DNA of 42,068 nt from assembly GCA_964509975.1 (NCBI GenBank), contig CAZDZO010000008.1:1-42068 (forward strand). The letters run 5' to 3'. Source of the DNA: CAZVBV01 sp964509975 (GTDB taxonomy: Bacteria > Patescibacteriota > Gracilibacteria > UBA4473). Every line of letters starts with the position of its first letter. Position 1 is the stretch's first letter. The notes under the pieces are model-generated. The model saw only the letters and a program-made list of their open reading frames with translations. It was not told where the DNA came from and did not search any database. Below, piece after piece: positions 25,433 through 33,966 of this stretch. Position numbers and translations under genes: made by a program.

Positions 25433-27097
25433 TTACCGTTCTAGTTTCTTCGTCATATACGTCGATCGCAACGCGTATCCAAACTTCTCATAATATCCCC
25501 GTGTTCCGACTCCGGCGATGATGGTCATTCGACCAAGATGCCACTCATCCTGAGCAATACGCTCAGCCTCGGCAACAAGTTTCCGTCCCAGTCCTCTGTG
25601 TTGTCCGACTCCCATGCCGTCCCCTACTGAAATCTCTGACCCGTAAGAATGCACTTCTCGAATAAGAGCAGAGTTGTGAAGTACTGAACCAATTTTTGAA
25701 AACTTCTGTCCGCTTGGTTTCCGCAAACGAAGCAGTGCGAAGATGACTTTCTCGTCTTCTGATTCGTAACTGAGGAATGTTTCAGTCCCTCCACTGGCTT
25801 CGTAATCTCGACGTACGAGTTTGAGGGGTTTCTCAAGCGAAGAAGGATCTGCAAACCCCACCTCCCGACACCGAATACATTTACATGGCCAGTCTCCAGT
25901 GAAATCCTCGCCCGTGATCTCTTTTACTTTCTTGGGTTGAGACTTCAAAATTTGTCGCAAATTCGAAAATCGCGCACCGTCCAAAACATCGTCTACAGGA
26001 ATGTCGCGCAAAAGCCGCATAATTCGCGTCCACTGCGGCACGAACTGTTTAAACTTAAGCAATAACTTTACCAATTCTTTATCCCTTAATGGGGTAAATT
26101 TTCCTTGTTCCCACCAGCTTTTAAGTTCTGAATTATCAAGCACTTGGCACGGGTATATTTTTACAAAGTCCGGACAGAAGTCTGGATTTTCAAAAACCTC
26201 TCGCATCATTTTCAAATCCTTCGCGGGCGTTGATCCGGGAAGCCCTGGCATCAAATGATAACAAATCTTGAATCCAAAGTCCTTCATCAGTTTCGTTGCT
26301 CGAACTACGTGCTTCCGTCCATGTCCGCGTTTGGTTAACTTAGAAACTTCATCGTCTAATGTTTGCACACCAATCTCAATACGCGTGCATCCCATCTTTC
26401 GCATGCGAATGAGTTCTTTTTCGGTAATGAAGTCCGGTCTTGTTTCAAGCGTAAGTCCTATCACCCGATGTTCTGCTGATTCATTTAGGTGCTGTGCTTC
26501 CGTCAGAGATGCGGAAGAAGTTCCATTCGCGGCATCAAAGATGTTTTTCACATACCACGATTGATACCGGTGAGGCAAAAAACTCCACGTCCCTCCCATG
26601 ACAATAACTTCTAATTTTGAAACCGGATGCCCTGAATCTTTCACCGCAGCGATTCTGTTTGTCACTTGATCGTACGGGTGAAACTTGTTTCGCAAAGCCC
26701 GAGCCGCCGCGGGCTGAGAAGCCAGATAACTCTTTGGCATACGAACATCTGTCGGGCAGTACACACATTTCCCTGGACACGGATAAGGTTTCGTGAGAAT
26801 CCCAATCGGTGTTACTCCGGAAATAGTTCTGACCGCTCGCTTTTGAAGAATTTTTTCTAATGTTTTCCAATTATTCCTCTCCCCTAGGGAGAGGTCAGGA
26901 GAGGGTCCTTTCTGCATGACTGCAATAAGATCACGATTGAGAATCGGCGTTCCTTTTTCTCGTGCACAAAAATTTCGTTTTTTCTTTTCCAATTCCGCGA
27001 CATTTCGCGGCACGTCTTTGCAAAGTTCCTTGAAAAATTGCTCCACTTTTTGTGGGTTCTTTACTTGTTGTCGAACGGCAAATTCTTTCTTTTTCAT
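25433..27097 (-). CDS. elp3: Elp3-type tRNA uridine-34 modification enzyme (radical SAM + GNAT)
   Basis: The protein is a stand-alone Elp3 homologue (554 aa) that installs the carboxymethyl-type group on wobble uridine of tRNA using acetyl-CoA and S-adenosylmethionine. The radical-SAM region carries the cluster cysteines in YPCPGKCVYCPT (about residue 110) with TKPYPCPG before it. Further core motifs are LEVIVMGGTWSFLP and TRIEIGVQTLDDEV. The C-terminal GNAT domain has the acetyl-CoA loop GQHRGLGRKLVAEAE and the closing GYYEKFGY. Near residues 62-75 the sequence PSPDLSLGERNN is encoded by a palindromic repeat (26876-26908) and is probably an in-frame insertion. The order matches archaeal and bacterial single-subunit Elp3. 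Confidence 0.93.
   Translation of the reverse strand: MKKKEFAVRQQVKNPQKVEQFFKELCKDVPRNVAELEKKKRNFCAREKGTPILNRDLIAVMQKGPSPDLSLGERNNWKTLEKILQKRAVRTISGVTPIGILTKPYPCPGKCVYCPTDVRMPKSYLASQPAAARALRNKFHPYDQVTNRIAAVKDSGHPVSKLEVIVMGGTWSFLPHRYQSWYVKNIFDAANGTSSASLTEAQHLNESAEHRVIGLTLETRPDFITEKELIRMRKMGCTRIEIGVQTLDDEVSKLTKRGHGRKHVVRATKLMKDFGFKICYHLMPGLPGSTPAKDLKMMREVFENPDFCPDFVKIYPCQVLDNSELKSWWEQGKFTPLRDKELVKLLLKFKQFVPQWTRIMRLLRDIPVDDVLDGARFSNLRQILKSQPKKVKEITGEDFTGDWPCKCIRCREVGFADPSSLEKPLKLVRRDYEASGGTETFLSYESEDEKVIFALLRLRKPSGQKFSKIGSVLHNSALIREVHSYGSEISVGDGMGVGQHRGLGRKLVAEAERIAQDEWHLGRMTIIAGVGTRGYYEKFGYALRSTYMTKKLER
26876..26908. repeat. palindromic repeat inserted in frame in elp3
   Basis: A perfect 8-bp stem CCTCTCCC/GGGAGAGG with a 3-nt loop is followed by TCAGGAGAGGGTCC, a further arm of the same sequence. 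The translation on the minus strand, GPSPDLSLGERNN, is characteristic of REP-like palindromes read through inside genes. Confidence 0.7.
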
Positions 27098-27139
27098 GAA
27101 TACGAAAAGAATCTACTCAAAAAATAAATAAAGGAAAGC

Positions 27140-27168
27140 TTGACACGTTTATTTTATAGTGCTATTTA
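27140..27168 (+). promoter_or_regulatory. possible promoter of the small gene pair
   Basis: TTGACA (27140-27145), a 17-nt spacer, TATTTA (27163-27168). The -35 box is perfect and the -10 box weak. The first small gene begins 43 nt later. Confidence 0.45.
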
Positions 27169-27211
27169 CACGCTGAATCGTAAGTTACTTTTTATTTCCT
27201 AAAAAGATATT

Positions 27212-27397
27212 ATGAATAAACAATTTGATAGAAGCTGGGGGGATAATAATCCTCAGAGAGTATCCAAAAGAGAGCCTTTAACGCCGGAAGTCTACGAAAC
27301 TCAATCATGTCCTTTTGAAGGAAAAGATTCTGAAGTTCTCACTGAGATTGCTCATCGTCAAACATATATAGCAAAAGTAACTTCTTCAAATGAATAA
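27212..27397 (+). CDS. small hypothetical protein
   Basis: The 61-residue polar protein (MNKQFDRSWGDNNPQRVSKR...) has no hydrophobic segment and no recognisable domain; the single cysteine is in QSCPF. It overlaps the next small gene by 8 nt in a different frame, and a promoter-like sequence lies upstream. That arrangement makes it a plausible first gene of a pair. No function can be proposed. Confidence 0.5.
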   Translation: MNKQFDRSWGDNNPQRVSKREPLTPEVYETQSCPFEGKDSEVLTEIAHRQTYIAKVTSSNE

Positions 27398-27662
27398 TCT
27401 AACTCTTTCGGATATCGCCGATGAAATTGGATCATCTTCTCCCATAAAAGATCTTCTTAAAAAACTCAATCCTTCGATACTTATCTCAGAAGAGAGTGTT
27501 GAAAGAGTTCGAGAAATGTTGAAAAATTTTCATGAAATCGGAGAACGAACAATGGAGTATTATCCTGTGAAACATCGAGAAAATGTTGTGGCAATAAAAA
27601 TGAGGATTCTTGGCCTCATCGACTCTGAAACTCCCACTCCTGATCTTGCAATCCAAGAATAA
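27390..27662 (+). CDS. small helical hypothetical protein
   Basis: The 90-residue, mostly helical soluble protein (ISEESVERVREMLKNFHEIG) starts 8 nt before the end of the preceding small gene, so it is probably coupled to it. Its 3' end overlaps the convergent gene at 27616-28224 by 47 nt. The family is unknown. A regulatory or antitoxin-like role would fit the size and pairing, but no motif supports it. Confidence 0.55.
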   Translation: MNNLTLSDIADEIGSSSPIKDLLKKLNPSILISEESVERVREMLKNFHEIGERTMEYYPVKHRENVVAIKMRILGLIDSETPTPDLAIQE

Positions 27663-28224
27663 ACCCTCCCGTCTCCTTCACAGAAACCAAAGGGATGTTT
27701 TTTTCTCGTGCAAAACTTTCCAATTTCTGTGAGGGTTTTCTTTCGTTGATCGTGAGAATGGCTTGTGTGGGAAGAGGGAGAAAGTCAGGATAATTATTCT
27801 TTTCTAATATCCAAAAGTCACTTTCTAATAGAATTGGCGTTGATTTTAATACCGTGAGTTCTTCCTCAATTGGAGAACCATAAAACCAGACTGTGGAATC
27901 TACGAAGGTTCCACGAGCGATGTGTTCTGATATTCTGACAAGCGTCCAATCATCCCCCTCAGCCGTTGTTCCTATCTCTTGGTTCTGGATGACAAAGGGT
28001 TCTTTGGGAAATAGATGAGATTGAATAGCACGTAATAAAACATTCTTTTGTGCGTTTTCTTCTCCCCAAAAAAGAGTGTCCCCCGAAGGCGTTTGGACAA
28101 TAGTAAAATTTTCTTCTCCAAAAACACGAAGGGAATTATTTGCTACCCAAAACTCTCTCATGAAAAAAAGACAAAAAAGGAGTCCCATTCCAGTGCCCCA
28201 TATCACCATTTTCTTCCGTTTCAT
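27616..28224 (-). CDS. membrane-anchored protein of unknown function
   Basis: The 202-residue protein has an N-terminal signal-anchor (KMVIWGTGMGLLFCLFFMREFW). The external part of about 175 residues looks like an alpha/beta domain: FTIVQTPSGDTLFWGEENAQKN, then ILLESDFWILEKNNY and PLPTQAILTINERKPSQKLE. The pattern faintly recalls the C-terminal hydrolase part of ComEC-like proteins, but no metal-binding motif is present, so I leave it unassigned. Its start overlaps the stop of the upstream membrane protein by 1 nt (ATGA type), so the two form one unit. Its end overlaps the opposing small gene by 47 nt. Confidence 0.75.
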   Translation of the reverse strand: MKRKKMVIWGTGMGLLFCLFFMREFWVANNSLRVFGEENFTIVQTPSGDTLFWGEENAQKNVLLRAIQSHLFPKEPFVIQNQEIGTTAEGDDWTLVRISEHIARGTFVDSTVWFYGSPIEEELTVLKSTPILLESDFWILEKNNYPDFLPLPTQAILTINERKPSQKLESFAREKNIPLVSVKETGGFILGLQDQEWEFQSR

Positions 28225-29222
28225 TATCCAATAGGGCCAGTGAAAATATCATCTTCTGGCATTACTGGTGCAGGTGTTACAGTGGGAATTTCCTCTACTG
28301 GAGGCATGCGAAGTTCATCTTGTTCTGCACGAAGAGTCGTAAACCCTCGTTCCCAAAATCCAATTGAAAACACTTCAAGAACCGCTGTCAAATACGCGGC
28401 GAGGGCCAAGAGTCCTATTCCCAAAATAACAGCCAATGCTACCGCCACCCCAAACCAGGCCGAAGACGCAAAGTACGAAGCCGCTGCCAAAACACCAATC
28501 GGCACTCCAACAACCACTATCACATTAATAACAACCCGAATATTCACAAAGAACATAAGAAGAATCAATCCGAGTGTTTTTCCAAAATTGAGAAATACCA
28601 ATCCAATACTTTTCTTTATACTGTTTCCAAAAGAGTGATTTTCACACACCATGTAAAACGGTGTATACGCAAAGAAAAGATTAATAAACATTGAAATAAT
28701 CGAGTAAACGATTAATGCCGGAAGAAAAATACTGCTAAAAAGATCTCCGTGGTAATACCGATAAAAAGTAATTCCGTAAAAAACAATCGTCATAAATTGA
28801 AACGGAACGAGCACCGCATGGTATTCAAAAAGTCGGAAAAAATAACTAAATCCTTCAATGAATTTTTGACGCAACGAGAGCTTCTTTTCGGGATAGGCAA
28901 ATTTCTGACGCATCGAAAGAATTAAGGTCGATTGCACCCAAGCCGGAAAAACAAAAGCAACCAAAATTACAAAGAATGTAAAAAATATTCCCCACCCAAT
29001 AAGTCCTTTGTCCGCTAACACATGCCAGACACCCCCTATTCTTTGAAACGTTGCTCCATGCTCTACCCACCCAAATTCTTCTGAAAACAAAGAGTATTGC
29101 CAAGCAACTTCTACTACGAAGACAATAACCGCCACAAAGCTCGGTATAAACGCAAACCAGGTGAGTTTTTTTGTTGTGGTGGTGAGATTCCACGCATCAC
29201 GGATAACTTGCCCGTAATTCAT
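28224..29222 (-). CDS. polytopic membrane protein of unknown function
   Basis: The protein (332 aa from the ATG at 29222; a GTG immediately before it is also possible) has six or seven hydrophobic helices. It resembles membrane domains described as DUF/GDPD-like. The N-terminal part begins MNYGQVIRDAWNLT..KLTWF, a pattern seen in such proteins. A Gly/Ala/Val-rich double helix lies near residues 235-285. The cytoplasmic tail is acidic and proline-rich (MPPVEEIPTVTPAPVMPEDD). No transporter or enzyme motif is visible. It is the first gene of a two-gene unit, with a TTGACA box upstream. Confidence 0.78.
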   Translation of the reverse strand: MNYGQVIRDAWNLTTTTKKLTWFAFIPSFVAVIVFVVEVAWQYSLFSEEFGWVEHGATFQRIGGVWHVLADKGLIGWGIFFTFFVILVAFVFPAWVQSTLILSMRQKFAYPEKKLSLRQKFIEGFSYFFRLFEYHAVLVPFQFMTIVFYGITFYRYYHGDLFSSIFLPALIVYSIISMFINLFFAYTPFYMVCENHSFGNSIKKSIGLVFLNFGKTLGLILLMFFVNIRVVINVIVVVGVPIGVLAAASYFASSAWFGVAVALAVILGIGLLALAAYLTAVLEVFSIGFWERGFTTLRAEQDELRMPPVEEIPTVTPAPVMPEDDIFTGPIG

Positions 29223-29230
29223 CACGGCTC

Positions 29231-29258
29231 ATTGTTCCCCTTTGGATAAAAATGTCAA
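29231..29258 (-). promoter_or_regulatory. possible promoter of the two-gene membrane-protein unit
   Basis: Minus strand: TTGACA (29258-29253), a 16-nt spacer, AACAAT (29236-29231), with the ATG 8 nt later. The -35 is perfect and the -10 partial. Confidence 0.45.
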
Positions 29259-29262
29259 TCGT

Positions 29263-30171
29263 TCAGCTTTTCAAAACTGATAATTGCGGAGTGATATCAA
29301 CTGCCATTACCTCATCAATAAGTGCTGTATTAATGCATTCCCGATGAGATAAAGTTTTTATAAAGTTTTCTTTTCGCGGGTTTCGATATAAAACACCAAG
29401 TGGAAGTTTTTCACTTTTTTCAATGAATGCGCGCGCTTCGGTGAGATTGTGCACATCATATTTTTCCAATTCTTCAACTCGCTGAGTATTTTTAAGCAAC
29501 CACTCATCGGTCATTATTTTGTTATACGTTGGGCAGGTCTGAAGAATTTGAATGAAGGCAAATCCTTTGTGATTCAATCCTGCACGAATAGTTTCAGTCA
29601 TGTGATCGATATCGATAGAAGTTGTTTGAGCAACAAACGATGGTTTCGCGCTAAAGACCAAGTCGAGCGGATCGACCACATCAATTTTCACCCCTTCTGG
29701 AGTTCCATTCATTTTGCAGTTCTGCGGTGTGGTAGCGGATGCTTGTCCAGTTGTAAGAGCATAATTCTGGTTATCGTGGTGGAGAAAGAGAATTGGATAA
29801 TCACTCCTCACCGCATGAATAAGATGATTCACCCCTTCGCTCAAAGTCGCTCCATCTCCCGCTTCCGCGATTACGTGTAGGTTTTTATTCGCAATTTTCG
29901 CTCCCACAGCGAGAGGTAAAACTCGTCCATGCAAACCGTGAATCGTGTATGTTCCAATCTTATCCGAACCATTTCCATTGCATCCCACATCAAAACACAT
30001 CAGCGTATCTTTTGGTGCAATATTTTCGAGAACGAGTGCACGCTTGAGAGCATTTTGAATGAAATAATTTCCACATCCTCCGCACCACGTCATCATTTGA
30101 TCAGTGTTGTAAGCACTGAGTTCTTTTGCACCACAAGCGGGTTGGTTGAGTGTTTTTTTATCCATGTTCAT
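29263..30171 (-). CDS. korB: 2-oxoacid:ferredoxin oxidoreductase, beta subunit
   Basis: This is the thiamine-diphosphate and [4Fe-4S]-binding subunit of a 2-oxoglutarate-type (or related 2-oxoacid) ferredoxin oxidoreductase. The enzyme makes an acyl-CoA and reduced ferredoxin from a 2-oxoacid and CoA. The 302 residues include WCGGCGN (Cys30, Cys33), DVGCNG (Cys64) and LQTCPTYN (Cys213), the four cluster cysteines. The diphosphate motif is GDGATLSEGVNHLIHA, with the following HHDNQNYALTTGQAS signature. It follows korA by 105 nt on the same strand. No separate ferredoxin-like delta subunit is seen, as is usual for two-subunit Kor/For enzymes. The exact 2-oxoacid cannot be fixed from sequence alone. 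Confidence 0.92.
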   Translation of the reverse strand: MNMDKKTLNQPACGAKELSAYNTDQMMTWCGGCGNYFIQNALKRALVLENIAPKDTLMCFDVGCNGNGSDKIGTYTIHGLHGRVLPLAVGAKIANKNLHVIAEAGDGATLSEGVNHLIHAVRSDYPILFLHHDNQNYALTTGQASATTPQNCKMNGTPEGVKIDVVDPLDLVFSAKPSFVAQTTSIDIDHMTETIRAGLNHKGFAFIQILQTCPTYNKIMTDEWLLKNTQRVEELEKYDVHNLTEARAFIEKSEKLPLGVLYRNPRKENFIKTLSHRECINTALIDEVMAVDITPQLSVLKS

Positions 30172-30195
30172 ATTTTCAATTTACGATTTTTCAAC

Positions 30196-30238
30196 GGAAT
30201 TTTTTATTGACTGGGTTCCCGTCTGCACGGGAATGAGG
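30196..30238 (-). repeat. CATTCCCG..CGGGAA hairpin repeat, copy 1
   Basis: The inverted repeat TTCCCGT/ACGGGAA with flanks CTGGG and ATGAGG lies between korA and korB. The opposite-strand reading matches 34957-34999 over about 43 nt with few differences, mostly in the loop and stem. Confidence 0.7.
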
Positions 30239-30276
30239 GGGGTCGAGAGAGGATGAAGAAAAGAGTGTTTTCATTT

Positions 30277-32001
30277 TTAATTCTTAACTTTTAATTGCTC
30301 ATTGATGTATTTCTCTACATCCTCTATAAAAAATGGTCTCCCATTCCACTTCAGTAATTTCCCAGTAAATGTGTGTCCACACGCTTCTACTTTTTTTCCA
30401 AATTGTCCTTCATAATTTCCTTCAATGAGATGGAGATTCTTTTGTTGAACACAAAATTTGTTCAATGTTTCTTCTTCCAATGGCCAGACCACCCCAAAAT
30501 GCAAGAAATTCACCGATACTCCCTTCTTCTCGTACTGCGCAATAATATCCTTCATCACTGTCTTTGTACTTCCCCAGCCGATGAAAGAAATATCCGCGTC
30601 TTTTTCTTTTCCATACACTTTTGGTTTGGGAAGATTTTTTTGAATGAGGTCTAGTTTTCGCATTCGTTTCGCGTACATCTCGCCCGCTTTTTCGCTTTCA
30701 TCCAATACCCCTTCCCCGTCATGTTCATCACCATTGGCAAAGAAAGTCGTTTCACAACTTCCTGGCAACCAGCGAGTCGACAATCCTGATTGGGTAATGC
30801 GGTACCGGTCTTCTGGTTTGAGGTTTGCAAGATTGGGAGCCAGCCCTCGTTCGATAGCAATCTTGTTTTGGGCGAATGGAGAAACCGTCATCTTCGATTC
30901 ACAGACAACTTTTTCGGTGAGAAGAATCACCGGTACTTGGTATTTTTCAGCAAAGTTAAAAGCGTGTTGAACATTATCAAAACAATCTGTCGGATCACTG
31001 CACGCAATCACCACGCGTGGAAATTCTCCATGCGAAGAATGAATCGCGAGATTCAAATCTCCTTGTGCTGTCCATGTCGGCAATCCTGTTCCCGGACCCG
31101 GTCGTTGAGCAAGGACAATGACGAGAGGGTTTTCAATGATTCCTGCCAAACTGACTGATTCTGTCATGAGATCATATCCTCCTCCTGAGGTTGCTGTCAT
31201 TGCACGCGTTCCCGCGAACATCGCTCCCAGCGACATCTGTACGGCGGTGATTTCATCTTCAGCTTGTTTCACGACAATTCCTGTCTCATCACTCATATTC
31301 GCCACATGCGTGAGAATGGAACTGGAAGGCGACATTGGATATGTCACATAAAATCGCATCCCCCCGTGGATCGCTCCGAGCGCCACCGCGTGGTTTCCGT
31401 CGAGAAGAATTGTTTCTTCTTTTTTTATTGGCAGTTCAATATTCTGTTTGGTTTCAGCCCCATCATAAGATGCCTTCAAGCATTTGAGTGCAATATCTAA
31501 AAGTGCTTTTTTCTTTGAAAATTTTTCTCGAACCAATTGCTCAATAATTTTGTAATCAAGTCCGAGCACCTTCCACGTCATTCCGGTAAGAATGATATTT
31601 GCCATCTGCATCGTTCCACCGTTTTCAAGGGCGATTTGGCGAGACGGGAGATTCACTATTTTAATATTTCGTTCTTCAATTTTCTGAGAAATATCAGGAA
31701 TGTTCGGCATTTTTTCATATCCGTGGAGGAAGATTCCTTCTTTTTTCAACGTATCAAAATACGCAATTAAACTCGGTTTATCGATAGCCACAAGAATATC
31801 GGCTTCACGAGAAAGTGAATGAACTGGATTTTCTGAAAAATTAATCGTGTAGCACGAGTGTCCTCCTTTGATAAGCGAAGGGTATTCTCGATCTGCACAG
31901 AGCTGAAATCCTAACTTTTGCAGTCCTTTCGCAACAAGATCTCCTGCGGTCAGGAGTCCTGATCCACTTTGTCCTACGATTTTAATTCTCGTTCTTTCCA
32001 T
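30277..32001 (-). CDS. korA: 2-oxoacid:ferredoxin oxidoreductase, fused gamma-alpha subunit
   Basis: Partner of the beta subunit. Residues about 1-185 are the gamma domain (KIVGQSGSGLLTAGDLVAKG, then REYPSLIKGGHSCYTI), which handles CoA/acyl transfer. After a linker, residues about 200-574 are the alpha subunit pyrimidine-binding domain (AVALGAIHGGMRFYVTYPMS, QAEDEITAVQMSLGAMFAGT, TATSGGGYDLMTE). The gamma-alpha fusion is normal for the KorA/two-subunit class, and 574 aa fits. A GGGAGG sequence lies about 22 nt before the ATG, too far for an ordinary Shine-Dalgarno. With ferredoxin as acceptor, this fits an anaerobic fermentative cell. Confidence 0.92.
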   Translation of the reverse strand: MERTRIKIVGQSGSGLLTAGDLVAKGLQKLGFQLCADREYPSLIKGGHSCYTINFSENPVHSLSREADILVAIDKPSLIAYFDTLKKEGIFLHGYEKMPNIPDISQKIEERNIKIVNLPSRQIALENGGTMQMANIILTGMTWKVLGLDYKIIEQLVREKFSKKKALLDIALKCLKASYDGAETKQNIELPIKKEETILLDGNHAVALGAIHGGMRFYVTYPMSPSSSILTHVANMSDETGIVVKQAEDEITAVQMSLGAMFAGTRAMTATSGGGYDLMTESVSLAGIIENPLVIVLAQRPGPGTGLPTWTAQGDLNLAIHSSHGEFPRVVIACSDPTDCFDNVQHAFNFAEKYQVPVILLTEKVVCESKMTVSPFAQNKIAIERGLAPNLANLKPEDRYRITQSGLSTRWLPGSCETTFFANGDEHDGEGVLDESEKAGEMYAKRMRKLDLIQKNLPKPKVYGKEKDADISFIGWGSTKTVMKDIIAQYEKKGVSVNFLHFGVVWPLEEETLNKFCVQQKNLHLIEGNYEGQFGKKVEACGHTFTGKLLKWNGRPFFIEDVEKYINEQLKVKN

Positions 32002-32104
32002 GTTTTTTTAACTTTTCAACTATTCCTCCCGTTTTTCCATAGATAATCTGGAGGTGGGACATTTGCTCGCATTGTGATAAAAAATGTGCTTTGATGCAAA
32101 AGAA

Positions 32105-32716
32105 ATGAAAACCATCGTCCCCCTCCGCCCTCATAATGCTGATGAACTCCTCGAAATGGCGGAAAAAATTGGCAATCGTGCAAACTGGATTGAGGTGTGG
32201 TTGGACCAATTTGAAGGAGATATTCCGAAGATTGAATCTCACAAATTGATCGGCTGTTGCAAAACACCAGAAGAACGCGGGAATTTTTTGGGCAGCAGCG
32301 AAGAGAAGATCGAGATTTTGCAGAAATTTTTGAAAGCAGGCGGTGACTTAGTTGATCTCGATATTTCACGTGTGGAAGAAAACCTTATTCGACAAATTCC
32401 AAGTGATAAACTTCTCCTGAGCTATCACAACTTTGACAAGATGCCGAACAACCTCGATGACATTGTGGTGCAAATGTATTTTTTCTCTCCTCGTATTTGC
32501 AAATTCGCCGTCACGGTAAACGATCCCATGTCGTTGGAACTGTTTTTAAGTTTTGTGAAAAATTTTCCAGCTGATCAACAAGCCATCTTTACCACCATGG
32601 GAGGACTTGGGCGAGAAGGACGAGAAAGTATTGAAGCCTTGAAAAAATCATGGGGGCGATTTGTGGCACTTGATGAGAAATCAAAAACTGATGCTAATCA
32701 GGAGATTCTCAATTAA
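32105..32716 (+). CDS. aroD: type I 3-dehydroquinate dehydratase
   Basis: The enzyme removes water from 3-dehydroquinate to give 3-dehydroshikimate in the shikimate pathway, through a lysine Schiff base. The 203-residue product has the type I marks in order: IEVWLDQF (substrate-binding Glu30), DLVDLDIS, LLLSYHNF with the catalytic His108, and ICKFAVTV with the Schiff-base Lys133. The C-terminal QAIFTTMGGLGREGRE contributes the Arg/Ser region. I start at the second ATG (32105); an ATG at 32084 adds seven residues. No other shikimate gene is in the window. It diverges from korA. Confidence 0.88.
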   Translation: MKTIVPLRPHNADELLEMAEKIGNRANWIEVWLDQFEGDIPKIESHKLIGCCKTPEERGNFLGSSEEKIEILQKFLKAGGDLVDLDISRVEENLIRQIPSDKLLLSYHNFDKMPNNLDDIVVQMYFFSPRICKFAVTVNDPMSLELFLSFVKNFPADQQAIFTTMGGLGREGRESIEALKKSWGRFVALDEKSKTDANQEILN

Positions 32717-32722
32717 CTCTCC

Positions 32723-32900
32723 TTTGTCATTCCGATTGGAGCGTAGCGAAACAGAGGAATCCCTTCCAACACTCCTATTCGTGTCAATGAATGATAAAGA
32801 ATATGAATCCTGTATGAAGTATTTTTATTAACATACTTACAGGCTAAGGGATCCTTCGGCGGAGCCTGTCCTCGGCGAGATCGGGGGCTCAGGATGACAG
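32723..32900 (+). repeat. REPIN-like dispersed repeat (full copy)
   Basis: Same orientation and core as 16880-17047. The left terminus is TTTGTCATTCCGATTGGAGC and the right terminus ends CTCAGGATGACAG. The left end also carries GCGTAGCGAAACAGAGGAAT, which occurs inverted in 38810-38964, so these two copies are the closest pair. It fills most of the gap after aroD. Confidence 0.8.
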
Positions 32901-32974
32901 GTATAAAGAAGATGTAATTGAAGATTGAAGACTAATTCCTCATTCGTAATTCAAAATTACTCATTGAAAAACCC

Positions 32975-33002
32975 TTGACGAAATCGCCCATTAGCGTACC
33001 TT
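32975..33002 (+). promoter_or_regulatory. promoter of the DUF4349 gene
   Basis: TTGACG (32975-32980), a 16-nt spacer, TACCTT (32997-33002). The ATG is at 33028, giving a leader of about 18 nt. An overlapping TTATAC is an alternative -10. Confidence 0.5.
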
Positions 33003-33027
33003 TTATACGATTTTTAACCCCTAAAAA

Positions 33028-33966
33028 ATGAAAATCTCATGGTCGTCTCTCAACGATTTTGTTCTTAAGCATTTCCTCATTATCATCGTGGTTATCCTCG
33101 CTGGGTGGTGGATTTTCGGGAACAACAATATAAACCATTTTGCTTCCTATGGTGGACCTATTATGGAAGACAGCATGGAAATGGAATACTCTTCAAAAAT
33201 GATGTCTGCTCGAGGAATGGGCGGCGGTGGGATAATGCCAATGATGGATGGATATATTCCAAACGCTAAAGATCGAAAAATTATTAAAAACGGAAGTTTA
33301 TCCGTTGAAGTTGCTGATACTGAAGAAGCTCGCGAAGAAGCTGAAGCTCAGATTAAAACGTTGGATGGTGAAATCACCAACATGAATTCTTGGGAAGTTC
33401 GTCCAGGAGTTTTATCTTACAACTTTACCGTCCGTGTTCCTTCTAACAAGTTGGAAGAAGCGATGGAAAAGCTCACTTTCTTAGGAATTAAGAAATCAGA
33501 AAACATTTCTTCAAATGACATCACTGCTCAGTACTCAGATACAGAGAATCAATTGGAGAATTTAAAAGCTCGAAGAACTCGACTTCGAGAATTGATGGAA
33601 AAAGAAACCGATGACCTCGGAGACGTTCTCAAGGTTGATCGAGAACTTTCCAATGTACAATTGCAAATCGAAAATCTTGAACGAATGCAGTCTCGACGAG
33701 ATGTAAACGTAAGTTACTCAACACTCAATCTTTCTCTTCTTCCAGAAGCACAAATTGGAGATATTGCTGATCCACACTGGACCGTTAAAAAATCTTGGAG
33801 AATGGCGATTAATGATCTCATCCAAAGTTCTCACGGACTCGCAAATAAACTTATTATGATCGTTGCTTACATCCCAATCTGGGTTCCTCTCTTTATTATT
33901 CTTTGGGTGATTAAGATAAAAGTGATTAATAAAAAGAAAAAAATTACAAAGAAAAAAAAGAAATGA
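33028..33966 (+). CDS. DUF4349-family membrane protein
   Basis: The 312-residue protein has an N-terminal transmembrane segment (about residues 13-31) and a Met/Gly-rich linker. The DUF4349 domain follows from about residue 85 (DRKIIKNGSLSVEVADTEEA, then YNFTVRVPSNKLEEAMEKL), ending in a coiled coil (SDTENQLENLKARRTRLREL) and RRDVNVSYSTLNLSL. A second membrane helix near residue 280 is followed by a very lysine-rich tail. The family is widespread and of unknown function; its members are often lipoproteins, but there is no lipobox here. The stop overlaps the start of a 32-codon gene. Confidence 0.88.
   Translation: MKISWSSLNDFVLKHFLIIIVVILAGWWIFGNNNINHFASYGGPIMEDSMEMEYSSKMMSARGMGGGGIMPMMDGYIPNAKDRKIIKNGSLSVEVADTEEAREEAEAQIKTLDGEITNMNSWEVRPGVLSYNFTVRVPSNKLEEAMEKLTFLGIKKSENISSNDITAQYSDTENQLENLKARRTRLRELMEKETDDLGDVLKVDRELSNVQLQIENLERMQSRRDVNVSYSTLNLSLLPEAQIGDIADPHWTVKKSWRMAINDLIQSSHGLANKLIMIVAYIPIWVPLFIILWVIKIKVINKKKKITKKKKK

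Noticed and set aside
28048..28638. 196-codon plus-strand open frame opposite two membrane-protein genes
   Set aside because: The composition is low-complexity and it crosses the junction of two well-supported minus-strand genes.
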